From: Streptomyces sp. MUM 178J
GTDB taxonomy: Bacteria > Actinomycetota > Actinomycetes > Streptomycetales > Streptomycetaceae
Reading direction: 5' to 3'
Assembly: GCF_022414575.1 (NCBI RefSeq)
Contig: NZ_JADWYQ010000017.1
Coordinates: forward strand, 54,284-118,283
DNA: 64,000 nt
The translations under genes were made by a program, and so were the position numbers. This document shows positions 25,513 through 33,625 of the stretch, piece after piece. Within the stretch, counting starts at the first letter, position 1. Every line of letters begins with the position of its first letter. The notes beneath the pieces are model-generated. The model searched no databases. It worked only from the letters and a program-made list of their open reading frames with translations, and was not told the origin of the DNA.

Positions 25513-25535
25513 TGATGTATCGATTCGATACATCA
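25513..25535. promoter_or_regulatory. Probable PadR operator palindrome
   Basis: TGATGTATCGA-T-TCGATACATCA is a perfect 11-bp inverted repeat around one central base. It contains ATGT...ACAT, the half-sites known for PadR operators. It covers the expected transcription start, so binding should repress the downstream PadR-like gene and may also affect the divergent PBP gene. Confidence 0.7.
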
Positions 25536-25596
25536 GGACAACACATCGTCCCGCTTGAGAGGCCTGACGGGACGGGGTGCGGCGAGAGAGGCGACG

Positions 25597-26307
25597 ATGA
25601 GCAGACGCTCCGGGATCCTCGAGTTCGCCGTGCTCGGTCTGCTCCGCGAAGCCCCGATGCACGGGTATGAGCTGCGTAAACGGCTCAACACCTCGCTGGG
25701 GATCTTCCGTGCGTTCAGTTACGGAACCCTCTACCCGTGCCTGAAGACACTGGTCGCCAACGGCTGGTTGATCGAGGAGCCGGGCAGCGCCCCGGAGGAC
25801 GCCCTCGCGGCCTCGCTGGCCGGGCGGCGCGCCAAGATCGTCTACCGGCTTACGGCGGAAGGAAAGGAACACTTCGAGGAGCTCCTCTCCCACACCGGCC
25901 CCGACACCTGGGAGGACGAGCACTTCGCGGCCCGCTTCGCCTTTTTCGGGCAGACGGAGCGCGAGGTGCGCATGCGGGTGCTCGAAGGCCGCCGCAGCCG
26001 GCTGGAGGAGCGTCTGGAGAAGATGCGCGCTTCCCTGGCCCGCACCCGCGAACGCCTCGATGACTACACGCTTGAGCTGCAGCGACACGGCATGGAGTCC
26101 GTGGAGCGCGAGGTGCGCTGGCTGAACGAGCTCATCGAGAGCGAGCGGGCGGGGCGGGATCAGCGTCGAGCCTCCCCCGGCGGCTCTGCTCAGCAGGACA
26201 GCACATCTGGAGAGACGGGCGGCCTGCCCCGGCGCGGAGAGGCCTCCGGGGGCACGCCCCCCGGAGGCGACACCCCGCCGGATCCGTCCGACGACACCAC
26301 CACGTGA
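25597..26307 (+). CDS. PadR-family transcriptional regulator
   Basis: 236 aa from the ATG at 25597 with GAGAGAGG upstream. The winged HTH is ILEFAVLGLLREAPMHGYELRKRLNTSLGIFRAFSYGTLYPCLKTLVANGWL, the PadR signature. The second part is a long helical dimerisation region (RRSRLEERLEKMRASLARTRERLDD), as in subfamily-2 PadRs. The last 50 residues are disordered and Pro/Gly-rich. A palindrome just upstream suggests autorepression. The next gene, inositol-phosphate synthase, starts 60 bp after the stop on the same strand, so the two may be co-regulated. Confidence 0.9.
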   Translation: MSRRSGILEFAVLGLLREAPMHGYELRKRLNTSLGIFRAFSYGTLYPCLKTLVANGWLIEEPGSAPEDALAASLAGRRAKIVYRLTAEGKEHFEELLSHTGPDTWEDEHFAARFAFFGQTEREVRMRVLEGRRSRLEERLEKMRASLARTRERLDDYTLELQRHGMESVEREVRWLNELIESERAGRDQRRASPGGSAQQDSTSGETGGLPRRGEASGGTPPGGDTPPDPSDDTTT

Positions 26308-26367
26308 GCCTCTGCGGTCCGCAGAGGCTCATCCGGAATACCGAGATCAAACAGGGAGCAACCGGAA

Positions 26368-27450
26368 ATGGGTTCGGTTCGCGTAGCCATCGTCGGCGTG
26401 GGCAACTGCGCCGCCTCGCTGGTGCAGGGCGTCGAGTACTACAAGGACGCCGACCCGGCCAGCAAGGTGCCGGGGCTGATGCACGTCCAGTTCGGCGACT
26501 ACCACGTGCGGGACGTCGAGTTCGTGGCGGCGTTCGACGTGGACGCCAAGAAGGTCGGCCTCGACCTCGCGGACGCCATCGGCGCCAGCGAGAACAACAC
26601 CATCAAGATCTGCGACGTGCCCGCCACTGGCGTGACGGTGCAGCGCGGCCACACCCTCGACGGCCTGGGCAAGTACTACCTGCAGACCATCGAGGAATCG
26701 TCCGAGGCCCCGGTCGACGTCGTCCGGACGCTCAAGGACAAGCAGGTCGACGTCCTCGTCTGCTACCTGCCCGTCGGCTCCGAGGAAGCCGCCAAGTTCT
26801 ACGCCCAGTGCGCCATCGACGCCGGGGTCGCCTTCGTCAACGCCCTCCCGGTCTTCATCGCGGGCACCAAGGAGTGGGCGGACAAGTTCACCGAGGCCGG
26901 TGTCCCGATCGTCGGCGACGACATCAAGTCTCAGGTCGGCGCCACCATCACCCACCGTGTGATGGCCAAGCTGTTCGAGGACCGGGGCGTCGTCCTGGAC
27001 CGCACGATGCAGCTCAACGTCGGCGGCAACATGGACTTCAAGAACATGCTCGAGCGTGAGCGCCTGGAGTCCAAGAAGATCTCCAAGACGCAGGCCGTCA
27101 CCTCGCAGATCCCCGACCGGGAGCTGGGCGAGAATAACGTCCACATCGGCCCGTCGGACTATGTCGCATGGCTGGACGACCGCAAGTGGGCGTATGTGCG
27201 CCTTGAAGGCCGCGCCTTCGGCGACGTCCCGTTGAACCTGGAGTACAAGCTCGAGGTCTGGGACTCCCCGAACTCGGCGGGCGTCATCATCGACGCGCTG
27301 CGCGCCGCGAAGATCGCCAAGGACCGGGGCATCGGCGGCCCGATCCTCTCCGCCTCCTCCTACTTCATGAAGTCCCCGCCGGTCCAGTACTTCGACGACG
27401 AGGCCCGTGAGAACGTCGAGAAGTTCATCAAGGGCGAGGTCGAGCGCTGA
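26368..27450 (+). CDS. ino1: Inositol-3-phosphate synthase
   Basis: 360 aa, the short actinobacterial form. The N-terminal NAD-binding loop is [20 protein letters not shown]. Catalytic-domain landmarks are [28 protein letters not shown] (with the Lys/Asn set of the family) and [15 protein letters not shown] near the end. It converts glucose-6-phosphate to L-myo-inositol-1-phosphate, feeding phosphatidylinositol and mycothiol synthesis. It follows a PadR regulator by 60 bp and ends before a very strong terminator, so these two probably form one transcript. Confidence 0.95.
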   Translation: MGSVRVAIVGVGNCAASLVQGVEYYKDADPASKVPGLMHVQFGDYHVRDVEFVAAFDVDAKKVGLDLADAIGASENNTIKICDVPATGVTVQRGHTLDGLGKYYLQTIEESSEAPVDVVRTLKDKQVDVLVCYLPVGSEEAAKFYAQCAIDAGVAFVNALPVFIAGTKEWADKFTEAGVPIVGDDIKSQVGATITHRVMAKLFEDRGVVLDRTMQLNVGGNMDFKNMLERERLESKKISKTQAVTSQIPDRELGENNVHIGPSDYVAWLDDRKWAYVRLEGRAFGDVPLNLEYKLEVWDSPNSAGVIIDALRAAKIAKDRGIGGPILSASSYFMKSPPVQYFDDEARENVEKFIKGEVER

Positions 27451-27503
27451 GTCCTGGTCCTGCGACGGCCAGGCCGTCCGCGGCCGAGGACGGCTGCTCC
27501 TTA

Positions 27504-27540
27504 AGGAGGGTCCCCGGGCAATCCGCCCGGGGACCCTCCT
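27504..27540 (+). terminator. Strong terminator after inositol-phosphate synthase
   Basis: A perfect 16-bp inverted repeat AGGAGGGTCCCCGGGC (27504-27519) / GCCCGGGGACCCTCCT (27525-27540) with a 5-nt loop, 53 bp after the stop codon. Only a short CAT follows, so it acts without a U-tract. Confidence 0.88.
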
Positions 27541-27560
27541 CATATGTGACGCTTGCTCGC

Positions 27561-28829
27561 ATGCCTGTCGTGCGTGATCTGCGCGTGCTGCTGCGTCTGG
27601 CCAATTTCCGGCGGCTGCTCACCGTTCGGCTGCTCTCCCAGGCTGCCGACGGCGTCTACCAGGTCGCGCTCGCCACCTATGTGGTCTTCTCTCCGGAGCG
27701 GCAGACCTCTCCGGCCGACATCGCCTCCGCCATGGCAGTGCTGCTGCTGCCGTACTCCCTGATCGGGCCGTTCGCCGGCGTTCTGCTCGACCGCTGGCAG
27801 CGCCGTCAGGTGTTTCTGTACGGCAATCTGCTGCGCGCCGTCCTCGCCGTCGGCACCGCCCTGCTGATCCTGGCCTCAGTGCCGGACTGGCTGTTCTACG
27901 CCTCGGCCCTGTCCGTCACCGCCGTCAATCGGTTCGTGCTGGCCGGACTGGCCGCCTCGCTGCCCCGCGTCGTGGACCGCGAGCGGCTCGTCCTGGCGAA
28001 TTCCCTTTCGCCGACGGCCGGCACCCTGGCCGCGACGGCGGGCGGCGGACTGGCCTTTCTGGTGCGGATTGTCGCCTCGGACTCCGACGCGGTCGTCGTG
28101 CTGCTCGGCGCCGGTCTGTATATGTGCGCAGGGCTCGCCTCCCTGCGGATGTCACGTGAACTCCTTGGACCGGACCCGCAGTTGGTTCAGCCGCGGCTGT
28201 CCACCGCCATCGCCTCCACCGTCCGCGGCCTATGGGAAGGGCTGCGGCATCTGGCAGAACGGCGGAACGCGGCTCGCGTACTGACCGCCATGACACTGAT
28301 GCGCTTCTGCTACGGGGCGCTGACGGTGATGGTCCTTATGCTCTGCCGCTACGCCTGGTACGACAGCGAGGACGAGGGACTGGCCTTGCTCGGCGTGGCC
28401 GTCGCCGTCTCGGGCGCGGGCTTCTTCGCCGCTGCCGCCCTCACCCCTTGGACGGTAGAACGGATGGGCCCCTACGGCTGGATGGTGACCTGTGCGGCCA
28501 CCGCCGCCGTACTGGAGCCCGCCCTGGGTCTGCCCTTCGCTCCCGGTCCGATGCTGGTCGCCGCCTTCGTTCTGGGACTCGTCACTCAAGGAGTGAAGAT
28601 CACTACCGACACAGTGGTGCAGACATCGGTGGACGACGCCTATCGCGGCCGGGTCTTCTCGCTCTACGACATGCTGTTCAACGTGGCATTCGTCGGCGCC
28701 GCCGGGGTCGCGGCCCTGATTCTTCCCGCCGACGGACGGTCCGCGACGCTGGTGCTCATGGTGGCGTCCCTCTATGCGGCCGTCGCCCTAACCCTGGTCC
28801 ATTGGAAGAGACTTGACCCGATGCTATAG
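27561..28829 (+). CDS. Major facilitator superfamily transporter
   Basis: 422 aa from the ATG at 27561; a GTG at 27546 is also in frame, but it abuts the upstream terminator and neither has a good ribosome-binding site. About eleven to twelve helices are visible. The MFS cytoplasmic loop after helix 2 is GVLLDRWQRRQVFLYGNLLRA. The central loop (about 200-225) links the halves, and the mirror motif is DAYRGRVFSLYDMLFN. The family exports drugs or metabolites; the substrate cannot be told. It is transcribed alone. Confidence 0.86.
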   Translation: MPVVRDLRVLLRLANFRRLLTVRLLSQAADGVYQVALATYVVFSPERQTSPADIASAMAVLLLPYSLIGPFAGVLLDRWQRRQVFLYGNLLRAVLAVGTALLILASVPDWLFYASALSVTAVNRFVLAGLAASLPRVVDRERLVLANSLSPTAGTLAATAGGGLAFLVRIVASDSDAVVVLLGAGLYMCAGLASLRMSRELLGPDPQLVQPRLSTAIASTVRGLWEGLRHLAERRNAARVLTAMTLMRFCYGALTVMVLMLCRYAWYDSEDEGLALLGVAVAVSGAGFFAAAALTPWTVERMGPYGWMVTCAATAAVLEPALGLPFAPGPMLVAAFVLGLVTQGVKITTDTVVQTSVDDAYRGRVFSLYDMLFNVAFVGAAGVAALILPADGRSATLVLMVASLYAAVALTLVHWKRLDPML

Positions 28830-28876
28830 CGTGCGCGCGTCAAACAAGCGATCGCATGCATCGGGGGAGTCCACAG

Positions 28877-29413
28877 ATGACGCATCCACCACAGCCGGGG
28901 CCACACGCATATGGGCAGCCGGGCCCCTACGCCCAGCAGCCGCAGCAGCCCGGCTACGGCTATCCACAGCAGCAGCCCTACCCGCCCCAGCAGCCGGGAC
29001 AGGGGTTCCCTCAGCAGCCCGCCCAGCCTCAGCAGCAGTGGGGTGCTCCCCCTCCGCCACCCCCGCCTTCCGGGGGCCGGCGGATAAGCATCAAAACGAT
29101 CTTCAGGATCGTGGTCGCCGTGGTCGCCGTGATCGGCTTCGGGGTCTTCTGGCTGCTGAGCCAGAACGACGCAGAGAACGCCGAGGCAGGCGACTGCATG
29201 CACAACAACGGAACGACGATCAGCCCTGATCTCGAGATCGTGGAGTGCGGCGACACCAAGGCCGAGTTCAAGGTGGTTTCGGTCCACGCGGACACCACGG
29301 ACAGCTCGGTCTGCGACGGCAAAGCCGACATCGGCTACTACGAGCAGACCAGCGGCGGCCGCCGGAGCTCCGGCCAGAAGTTCGTCCTGTGCCTCAACGA
29401 GATCGAAAAATAA
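28877..29413 (+). CDS. Pro/Gln-rich single-pass membrane protein
   Basis: 178 aa from the ATG at 28877. The first 70 residues are a Pro/Gln/Tyr-rich repeat tract (QPGYGYPQQQPYPPQQPG type), predicted disordered and cytoplasmic. One membrane helix follows (IFRIVVAVVAVIGFGVFWLL), then an external domain of about 85 residues with four cysteines in the order GDCMHN, VECGD, SVCDG, VLCLNE. These probably form two disulfides. It resembles the LppU/SCO3897-type family of small secreted domains of unknown role. A parS palindrome lies just after the stop. Confidence 0.75.
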   Translation: MTHPPQPGPHAYGQPGPYAQQPQQPGYGYPQQQPYPPQQPGQGFPQQPAQPQQQWGAPPPPPPPSGGRRISIKTIFRIVVAVVAVIGFGVFWLLSQNDAENAEAGDCMHNNGTTISPDLEIVECGDTKAEFKVVSVHADTTDSSVCDGKADIGYYEQTSGGRRSSGQKFVLCLNEIEK

Positions 29414-29434
29414 GCGAAGCGACGGCCTTATAGC

Positions 29435-29472
29435 CCGAGGGGCGATGTTTCACGTGAAACATCGCCCCTCGG
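29435..29472. terminator. 38-bp perfect palindrome: terminator with parS at its centre
   Basis: Arms CCGAGGGGCGATGTTTCAC (29435-29453) and GTGAAACATCGCCCCTCGG (29454-29472) are exact complements with no loop. The GC-rich outer part looks like a terminator 22 bp after the preceding stop codon, while the centre is a full parS site. Confidence 0.72.
29447..29460. promoter_or_regulatory. parS: parS centromere site (perfect, in a longer palindrome)
   Basis: GTTTCACGTGAAAC at the exact centre of a 38-bp palindrome. It is the first of a close pair of parS sites, 52 bp apart centre to centre. Confidence 0.95.
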
Positions 29473-29498
29473 CGATCTCCTTCGACACCTGTCGTCAT

Positions 29499-29512
29499 GT
29501 TTCACGTGAAAC
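29499..29512. promoter_or_regulatory. parS: parS centromere site (perfect, in a 26-bp palindrome)
   Basis: GTTTCACGTGAAAC within CGTCATGTTTCAC/GTGAAACATGACG (29493-29518). It is the second of the pair between the convergent Pro/Gln-rich gene and the CCA-adding enzyme gene. Confidence 0.95.
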
Positions 29513-29540
29513 ATGACGCCCCCATCGGGCCCCGCCCGGC

Positions 29541-31013
29541 TTACGCCCCGTCCTGGGCCGCCCACCACTCCTTGAGGGCGGCGACTGCGGCATCGTGCTC
29601 CATGGGGCCGTTCTCCAGTCGCAGCTCCAGCAGATGGGCATACGCCCTTCCGACGAGCGGACCGGGACGGATGCCCAGGATCTCCTGGATCTGGTTGCCG
29701 TTCAGGTCTGGCCGGATCGCATCGAGCTCCTCCTGCTCCTTCAGCTGGTCAATCCGCTCTTCAAGTCCGTCGTAGGCACGGGAGAGGGCGGCAGCCTTCC
29801 GCTTGTTGCGGGTGGTGCAGTCGGAGCGGGTGAGCTTATGCAACCGGGACAGTTGCGGACCCGCATCACGCACATACCGGCGCACGGCGGAGTCGGTCCA
29901 CTCCCCGGTCCCATATCCATGGAAGCGCAGATGCAGCTCGACCAGTCGAGAGATGTCCTTCACCAGTTCATTGGAGTACTTCAGCGCGCTCAGCCGCTTC
30001 TTGGTCATCTTCGCGCCCACCACTTCGTGATGATGGAAGGAGACCCGGCCGTCCCTCTCGAAGCGCCGGGTACGCGGCTTGCCGATGTCATGCAGGAGCG
30101 CTGCCATCCTCAGCACCAGGTCCGGACCGTCCTCCTCCAGCGCGATCGCCTGTTCCAGAACGGTCAGAGAGTGCTCATAGACGTCCTTGTGACGGTGGTG
30201 CTCATCGCCCTCCAGACGCAGCGCGGGCAGCTCAGGCAGCACATGTCCGGCGAGCCCGGTATCGACGAGCAGGGCGAGGCCCTTACGGGGGTGGGCCGAA
30301 AGGATCAACTTGTTCAACTCGTCCCGCACACGCTCGGCCGAGACGATCTCGATACGGCCCGCCATAGCCTTCATGGCGGCGACAACCTCGGGTGCAACCT
30401 CGAAGTCAAGCTGCGCGGCGAACCGGGCGGCCCGCATCATGCGCAGCGGGTCGTCGGAGAACGACTCCTCCGGGGTGCCCGGCGTACGCAGCACACCCTC
30501 GGCAAGATCCCTCAGGCCTCCGTGCGGGTCGACGAACTCCTTCTCCGGGAGTGCCACGGCCATCGCATTGACGGTGAAGTCCCTCCGGACCAAGTCCTCC
30601 TCGATCGAGTCGCCATAGGAGACCTCCGGTTTGCGCGACGTCCTGTCGTACGCCTCCGAGCGGTAAGTGGTGACCTCGATCTGGAAACGCTGAACGTCAT
30701 CGCCAACGCGAGCGTCCTTCTGGGAGCCGACCGTGCCGAACGCGATCCCGACCTCCCAGACGGAGTCCGCCCATGGACGAATGATCTTCAGCACGTCCTC
30801 GGGGCGGGCGTCCGTGGTGAAGTCCAGATCGTTGCCGAGCCGGCCCAGCAGGGCGTCCCTGACCGATCCACCGACCAGGGCGAGGCTGAAACCGGCCTTC
30901 TGGAATCGGCGAGCGAGCTCATCGGCGACAGGAGAGACACGCAGCAGTTCGCTGACCGCTCGGTGTTGCGCCTGGCTCAGGGCAGTGGGGATGTCTTCAT
31001 AGGCGTTCGGCAC
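29541..31013 (-). CDS. CCA-adding tRNA nucleotidyltransferase
   Basis: 490 aa from a GTG at 31013 (VPNAYEDIP); a GTG at 31076 is in frame but directly abuts GGAGGAA with no spacing. The class II head domain has FSLALVGGSVRDALLGRLGNDLDFTTDA, with the GGxxR and DxD motifs. The motif RRDFTVNAMA follows. A tRNA-binding domain comes next, then an HD domain (HKDVYEHSLTVLEQ, HDIGKPRTRRF). It adds or repairs the 3' CCA of tRNA. It is divergent from the DUF6049 gene. Confidence 0.93.
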   Translation of the reverse strand: MPNAYEDIPTALSQAQHRAVSELLRVSPVADELARRFQKAGFSLALVGGSVRDALLGRLGNDLDFTTDARPEDVLKIIRPWADSVWEVGIAFGTVGSQKDARVGDDVQRFQIEVTTYRSEAYDRTSRKPEVSYGDSIEEDLVRRDFTVNAMAVALPEKEFVDPHGGLRDLAEGVLRTPGTPEESFSDDPLRMMRAARFAAQLDFEVAPEVVAAMKAMAGRIEIVSAERVRDELNKLILSAHPRKGLALLVDTGLAGHVLPELPALRLEGDEHHRHKDVYEHSLTVLEQAIALEEDGPDLVLRMAALLHDIGKPRTRRFERDGRVSFHHHEVVGAKMTKKRLSALKYSNELVKDISRLVELHLRFHGYGTGEWTDSAVRRYVRDAGPQLSRLHKLTRSDCTTRNKRKAAALSRAYDGLEERIDQLKEQEELDAIRPDLNGNQIQEILGIRPGPLVGRAYAHLLELRLENGPMEHDAAVAALKEWWAAQDGA

Positions 31014-31198
31014 AACAGAAGAGGGTACGTGCCCAGGCCGACCCCGGCGTCCCCGTTTACCGTGGCCCTGGGACACTTCCTCCGATCATGTGAGCTGTAC
31101 CGCAGCACTTCGGCACAGCGCGCCTCGTTACCATGCGTGGACGCACAAACCGACAACCACCCACCAGCGGCAGCAGACGACGAGAGACGGGCGAGCAC

Positions 31199-33580
31199 GT
31201 GGCCGAGGCTGCAGACTTCCAGGGGATGAACACCTCTCCTGCCCGCCGGCGGCTGCGGCGCACGGCCTCGCTCATCTTCGGTGCTCCGCTGCTGGCCGGC
31301 CTGGTCTGCGGCCCCACCGCTTCCACGGCCCACGCTGCCGAGCGGGCGATCAACGCCGAGGACGCGACGGGATCGCGCACGGTCGATGTGTCCTTGACCA
31401 CGATGACACCGGTCGCTCCGGAGAAGGACGACACGATCACCATCTCGGGCACGCTGGTCAACAAGGGCAAGCAGACGATCACTGAGCCCGAGCTGGACCT
31501 CCGGGTGGGCCAGCGGCTGACCAGCAGAAGCTCCATCGACCGTGCCTCCGAGCGCACGGGCTATGCGCCAGGGCTCGACGGACCGCCGGTCGGCGGCAAG
31601 TACACGCTCAAGATCCCTCAGCTTGTCCCGGGCATCAGCCGTGACTTCACACTCTCGGTCCCGGCCGACGAGCTGGATCTGAGCGACGACGGCGTCTATC
31701 AGCTCGGGGTGTCCCTGTCGGGCAGGACAGCCGATACTCGCTATGAGCGGGTCCTGGGCATCGAGCGGACCTTCCTTCCCTGGCAGCCCGAAGCCATGGA
31801 GAAGAAGACCCAGCTCACCTATCTGTGGCCGCTGATCTCATCGACCCATCTCACGTCCGAGTCGGGTTCGGACGAGCAGCAGACGCCCGTCTTCGAGGAC
31901 GAGTCACTGGCCGCCGAGCTCGCTCCCGGCGGCCGGTTGGACCAGCTGGTCACACTGGGTGACGATCTGCCGGTGACGTGGGTGATCGATCCTGACCTGC
32001 TTGCCACGGTCGACGCAATGACCAGGAACTACGAGGTCAAATCCGGTGACTCCACCGTCAAAGGGAAGCATCAGGCGGTCGCCAAGCGCTGGCTGACCGC
32101 GCTGGAAGCCGCGGTGCAGGAGAGCAAGGTCATCGCGCTGCCCTTCGCCGACCCCGATCTGGCGTCCCTGGCGCACCGGGGCAAGAACGTCTCCGGCTCC
32201 CTCAGCCATCTCCAGCCGGCCACCGAGGTGGCCGAAACCACGGTCGAGACGATCCTCCATGTGAAGCCGTCCGTCGACTTCGCCTGGCCGGTGGACGGAG
32301 CCATCGACTCCTCAATCGTCGACGTCGCAACCTCCGGCGGGGCGCACAAGGTACTCGCGCGCAGCGACAGTCTCCGGGACAGCCTGGACTACACGCCCAC
32401 GGCTGCCCGCCCCATCGGCGGCGGCACGACTGCGGTGGTGACCGACGCCCGGCTGTCCACCGCTTTCGAGGGCGACATGGTCCGCGCCGACAGCTCGGCA
32501 CTCGCCGTCCAGACGTTCGCCGCCCAGTCCCTGGCCGTGAGCCTGGAGAGGCCGGAGAACCAGCGGAGCATCGTCGTCGCCCCCCAGCGGATGCCCACTG
32601 CCGCGCAGGCTCAGTCGATGTCGCGGGCCCTGCACGCGCTCGACGGCCGGCGCTGGACGCAGCCGCAGGACCTGACGGCCGCCGCGGCAGCCAAGCCCGA
32701 CCCGGACGCCCACACCATGGTGCCCGGCTCCTCCCAGTACCCCTCGGAGCTGCGCAAGCAGGAGCTGCCGGTCAAGGCGTTCCAGGACATCAGGGCCACC
32801 CAGACCGTCCTCGACAGCTTCAAGGTCATCCTCACCGCACCCCATCGCGTAGTCACTCCGTTCGGCCGGGCCATCGACCGGGAGATGTCCACGTCCTGGC
32901 GCGGTCAGGGAGCCGCCGCTCTGAGCTACCGCACAGCGGTGAGCGACAATCTGGTGGGGCTCACCGAAGAGGTGCGGCTGATCGAGAAATCCGATGTGAC
33001 ACTGTCGGGACGCAGTGCGACGATCCCGGTCACCGTGCAGAACAAGCTGCTCCAGGGTGTCGATCACCTGGTGCTGCGACTGAGGTCCGAGAGCGCCACC
33101 CGGCTCAACCTGGACGACGACAACCCGATCGCAGAACAGCCGATCGTGGTGGACGGCGGTCACAGCCAGTCGGTGAAATTCGACGCCAACGCCAACGCCA
33201 ACGGCCCGGTGCAGATGACGGCGCAGCTCTACACCGCGGACGGAAAGCCGTACGGTCTGCCGATGACCTTCACGGTTAAGGTCTCCGAGATCACGCCGAC
33301 GGTGATGCTGGTCATCGCGGGCGGCGTTCTGCTGCTGGTGCTCGCCGGTGTCAGGATGTACACGCAGCGCAAGCGGGCGGCCGCGCGGGAGTCCGCGGCG
33401 GAAGCGGGCAGCTTCGGCGAGGCTGAGGACGCCAAGCGCGCCGAGAACACCACGACCGTTCCGACAGGCGGGGCAGACGGCGGCGACGGGTCCGATCCCG
33501 AGCAGCCGAGTGACCCGACGCCGGACACCGGGACCGAAAGCGGCGACCCGTCGGGCGCGGGTGAGAAAGTGGACCGTTGA
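31199..33580 (+). CDS. DUF6049 secreted/membrane-anchored protein
   Basis: 793 aa from a GTG at 31199; an upstream GTG-type start at 31133 and an ATG at 31229 are alternatives. A Sec signal peptide is visible (RRRLRRTASLIFGAPLLAGLVC, cleavage near AHA/AE). A large extracytoplasmic region contains beta-rich segments. A C-terminal membrane helix (ITPTVMLVIAGGVLLLVLAGV) is followed by a basic and then acidic disordered tail. The family is conserved in actinobacteria directly upstream of murJ, suggesting an envelope role, but its activity is unknown. Confidence 0.8.
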   Translation: MAEAADFQGMNTSPARRRLRRTASLIFGAPLLAGLVCGPTASTAHAAERAINAEDATGSRTVDVSLTTMTPVAPEKDDTITISGTLVNKGKQTITEPELDLRVGQRLTSRSSIDRASERTGYAPGLDGPPVGGKYTLKIPQLVPGISRDFTLSVPADELDLSDDGVYQLGVSLSGRTADTRYERVLGIERTFLPWQPEAMEKKTQLTYLWPLISSTHLTSESGSDEQQTPVFEDESLAAELAPGGRLDQLVTLGDDLPVTWVIDPDLLATVDAMTRNYEVKSGDSTVKGKHQAVAKRWLTALEAAVQESKVIALPFADPDLASLAHRGKNVSGSLSHLQPATEVAETTVETILHVKPSVDFAWPVDGAIDSSIVDVATSGGAHKVLARSDSLRDSLDYTPTAARPIGGGTTAVVTDARLSTAFEGDMVRADSSALAVQTFAAQSLAVSLERPENQRSIVVAPQRMPTAAQAQSMSRALHALDGRRWTQPQDLTAAAAAKPDPDAHTMVPGSSQYPSELRKQELPVKAFQDIRATQTVLDSFKVILTAPHRVVTPFGRAIDREMSTSWRGQGAAALSYRTAVSDNLVGLTEEVRLIEKSDVTLSGRSATIPVTVQNKLLQGVDHLVLRLRSESATRLNLDDDNPIAEQPIVVDGGHSQSVKFDANANANGPVQMTAQLYTADGKPYGLPMTFTVKVSEITPTVMLVIAGGVLLLVLAGVRMYTQRKRAAARESAAEAGSFGEAEDAKRAENTTTVPTGGADGGDGSDPEQPSDPTPDTGTESGDPSGAGEKVDR

Positions 33581-33625
33581 GCGATGTCGTGGCCGGCCGG
33601 CCGGGGACGATGAGGTGGGGTGGCA

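Larger units (their letters stand above)
25215..25596. other. PBP-PadR divergent promoter region
   Basis: 382 bp without a gene. It contains a clear promoter and 23-bp operator near the padR-like gene and a GAGGAG ribosome-binding site for the PBP gene. Nothing else stands out; the ORF-like stretches in it lack coding character. Confidence 0.5.
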
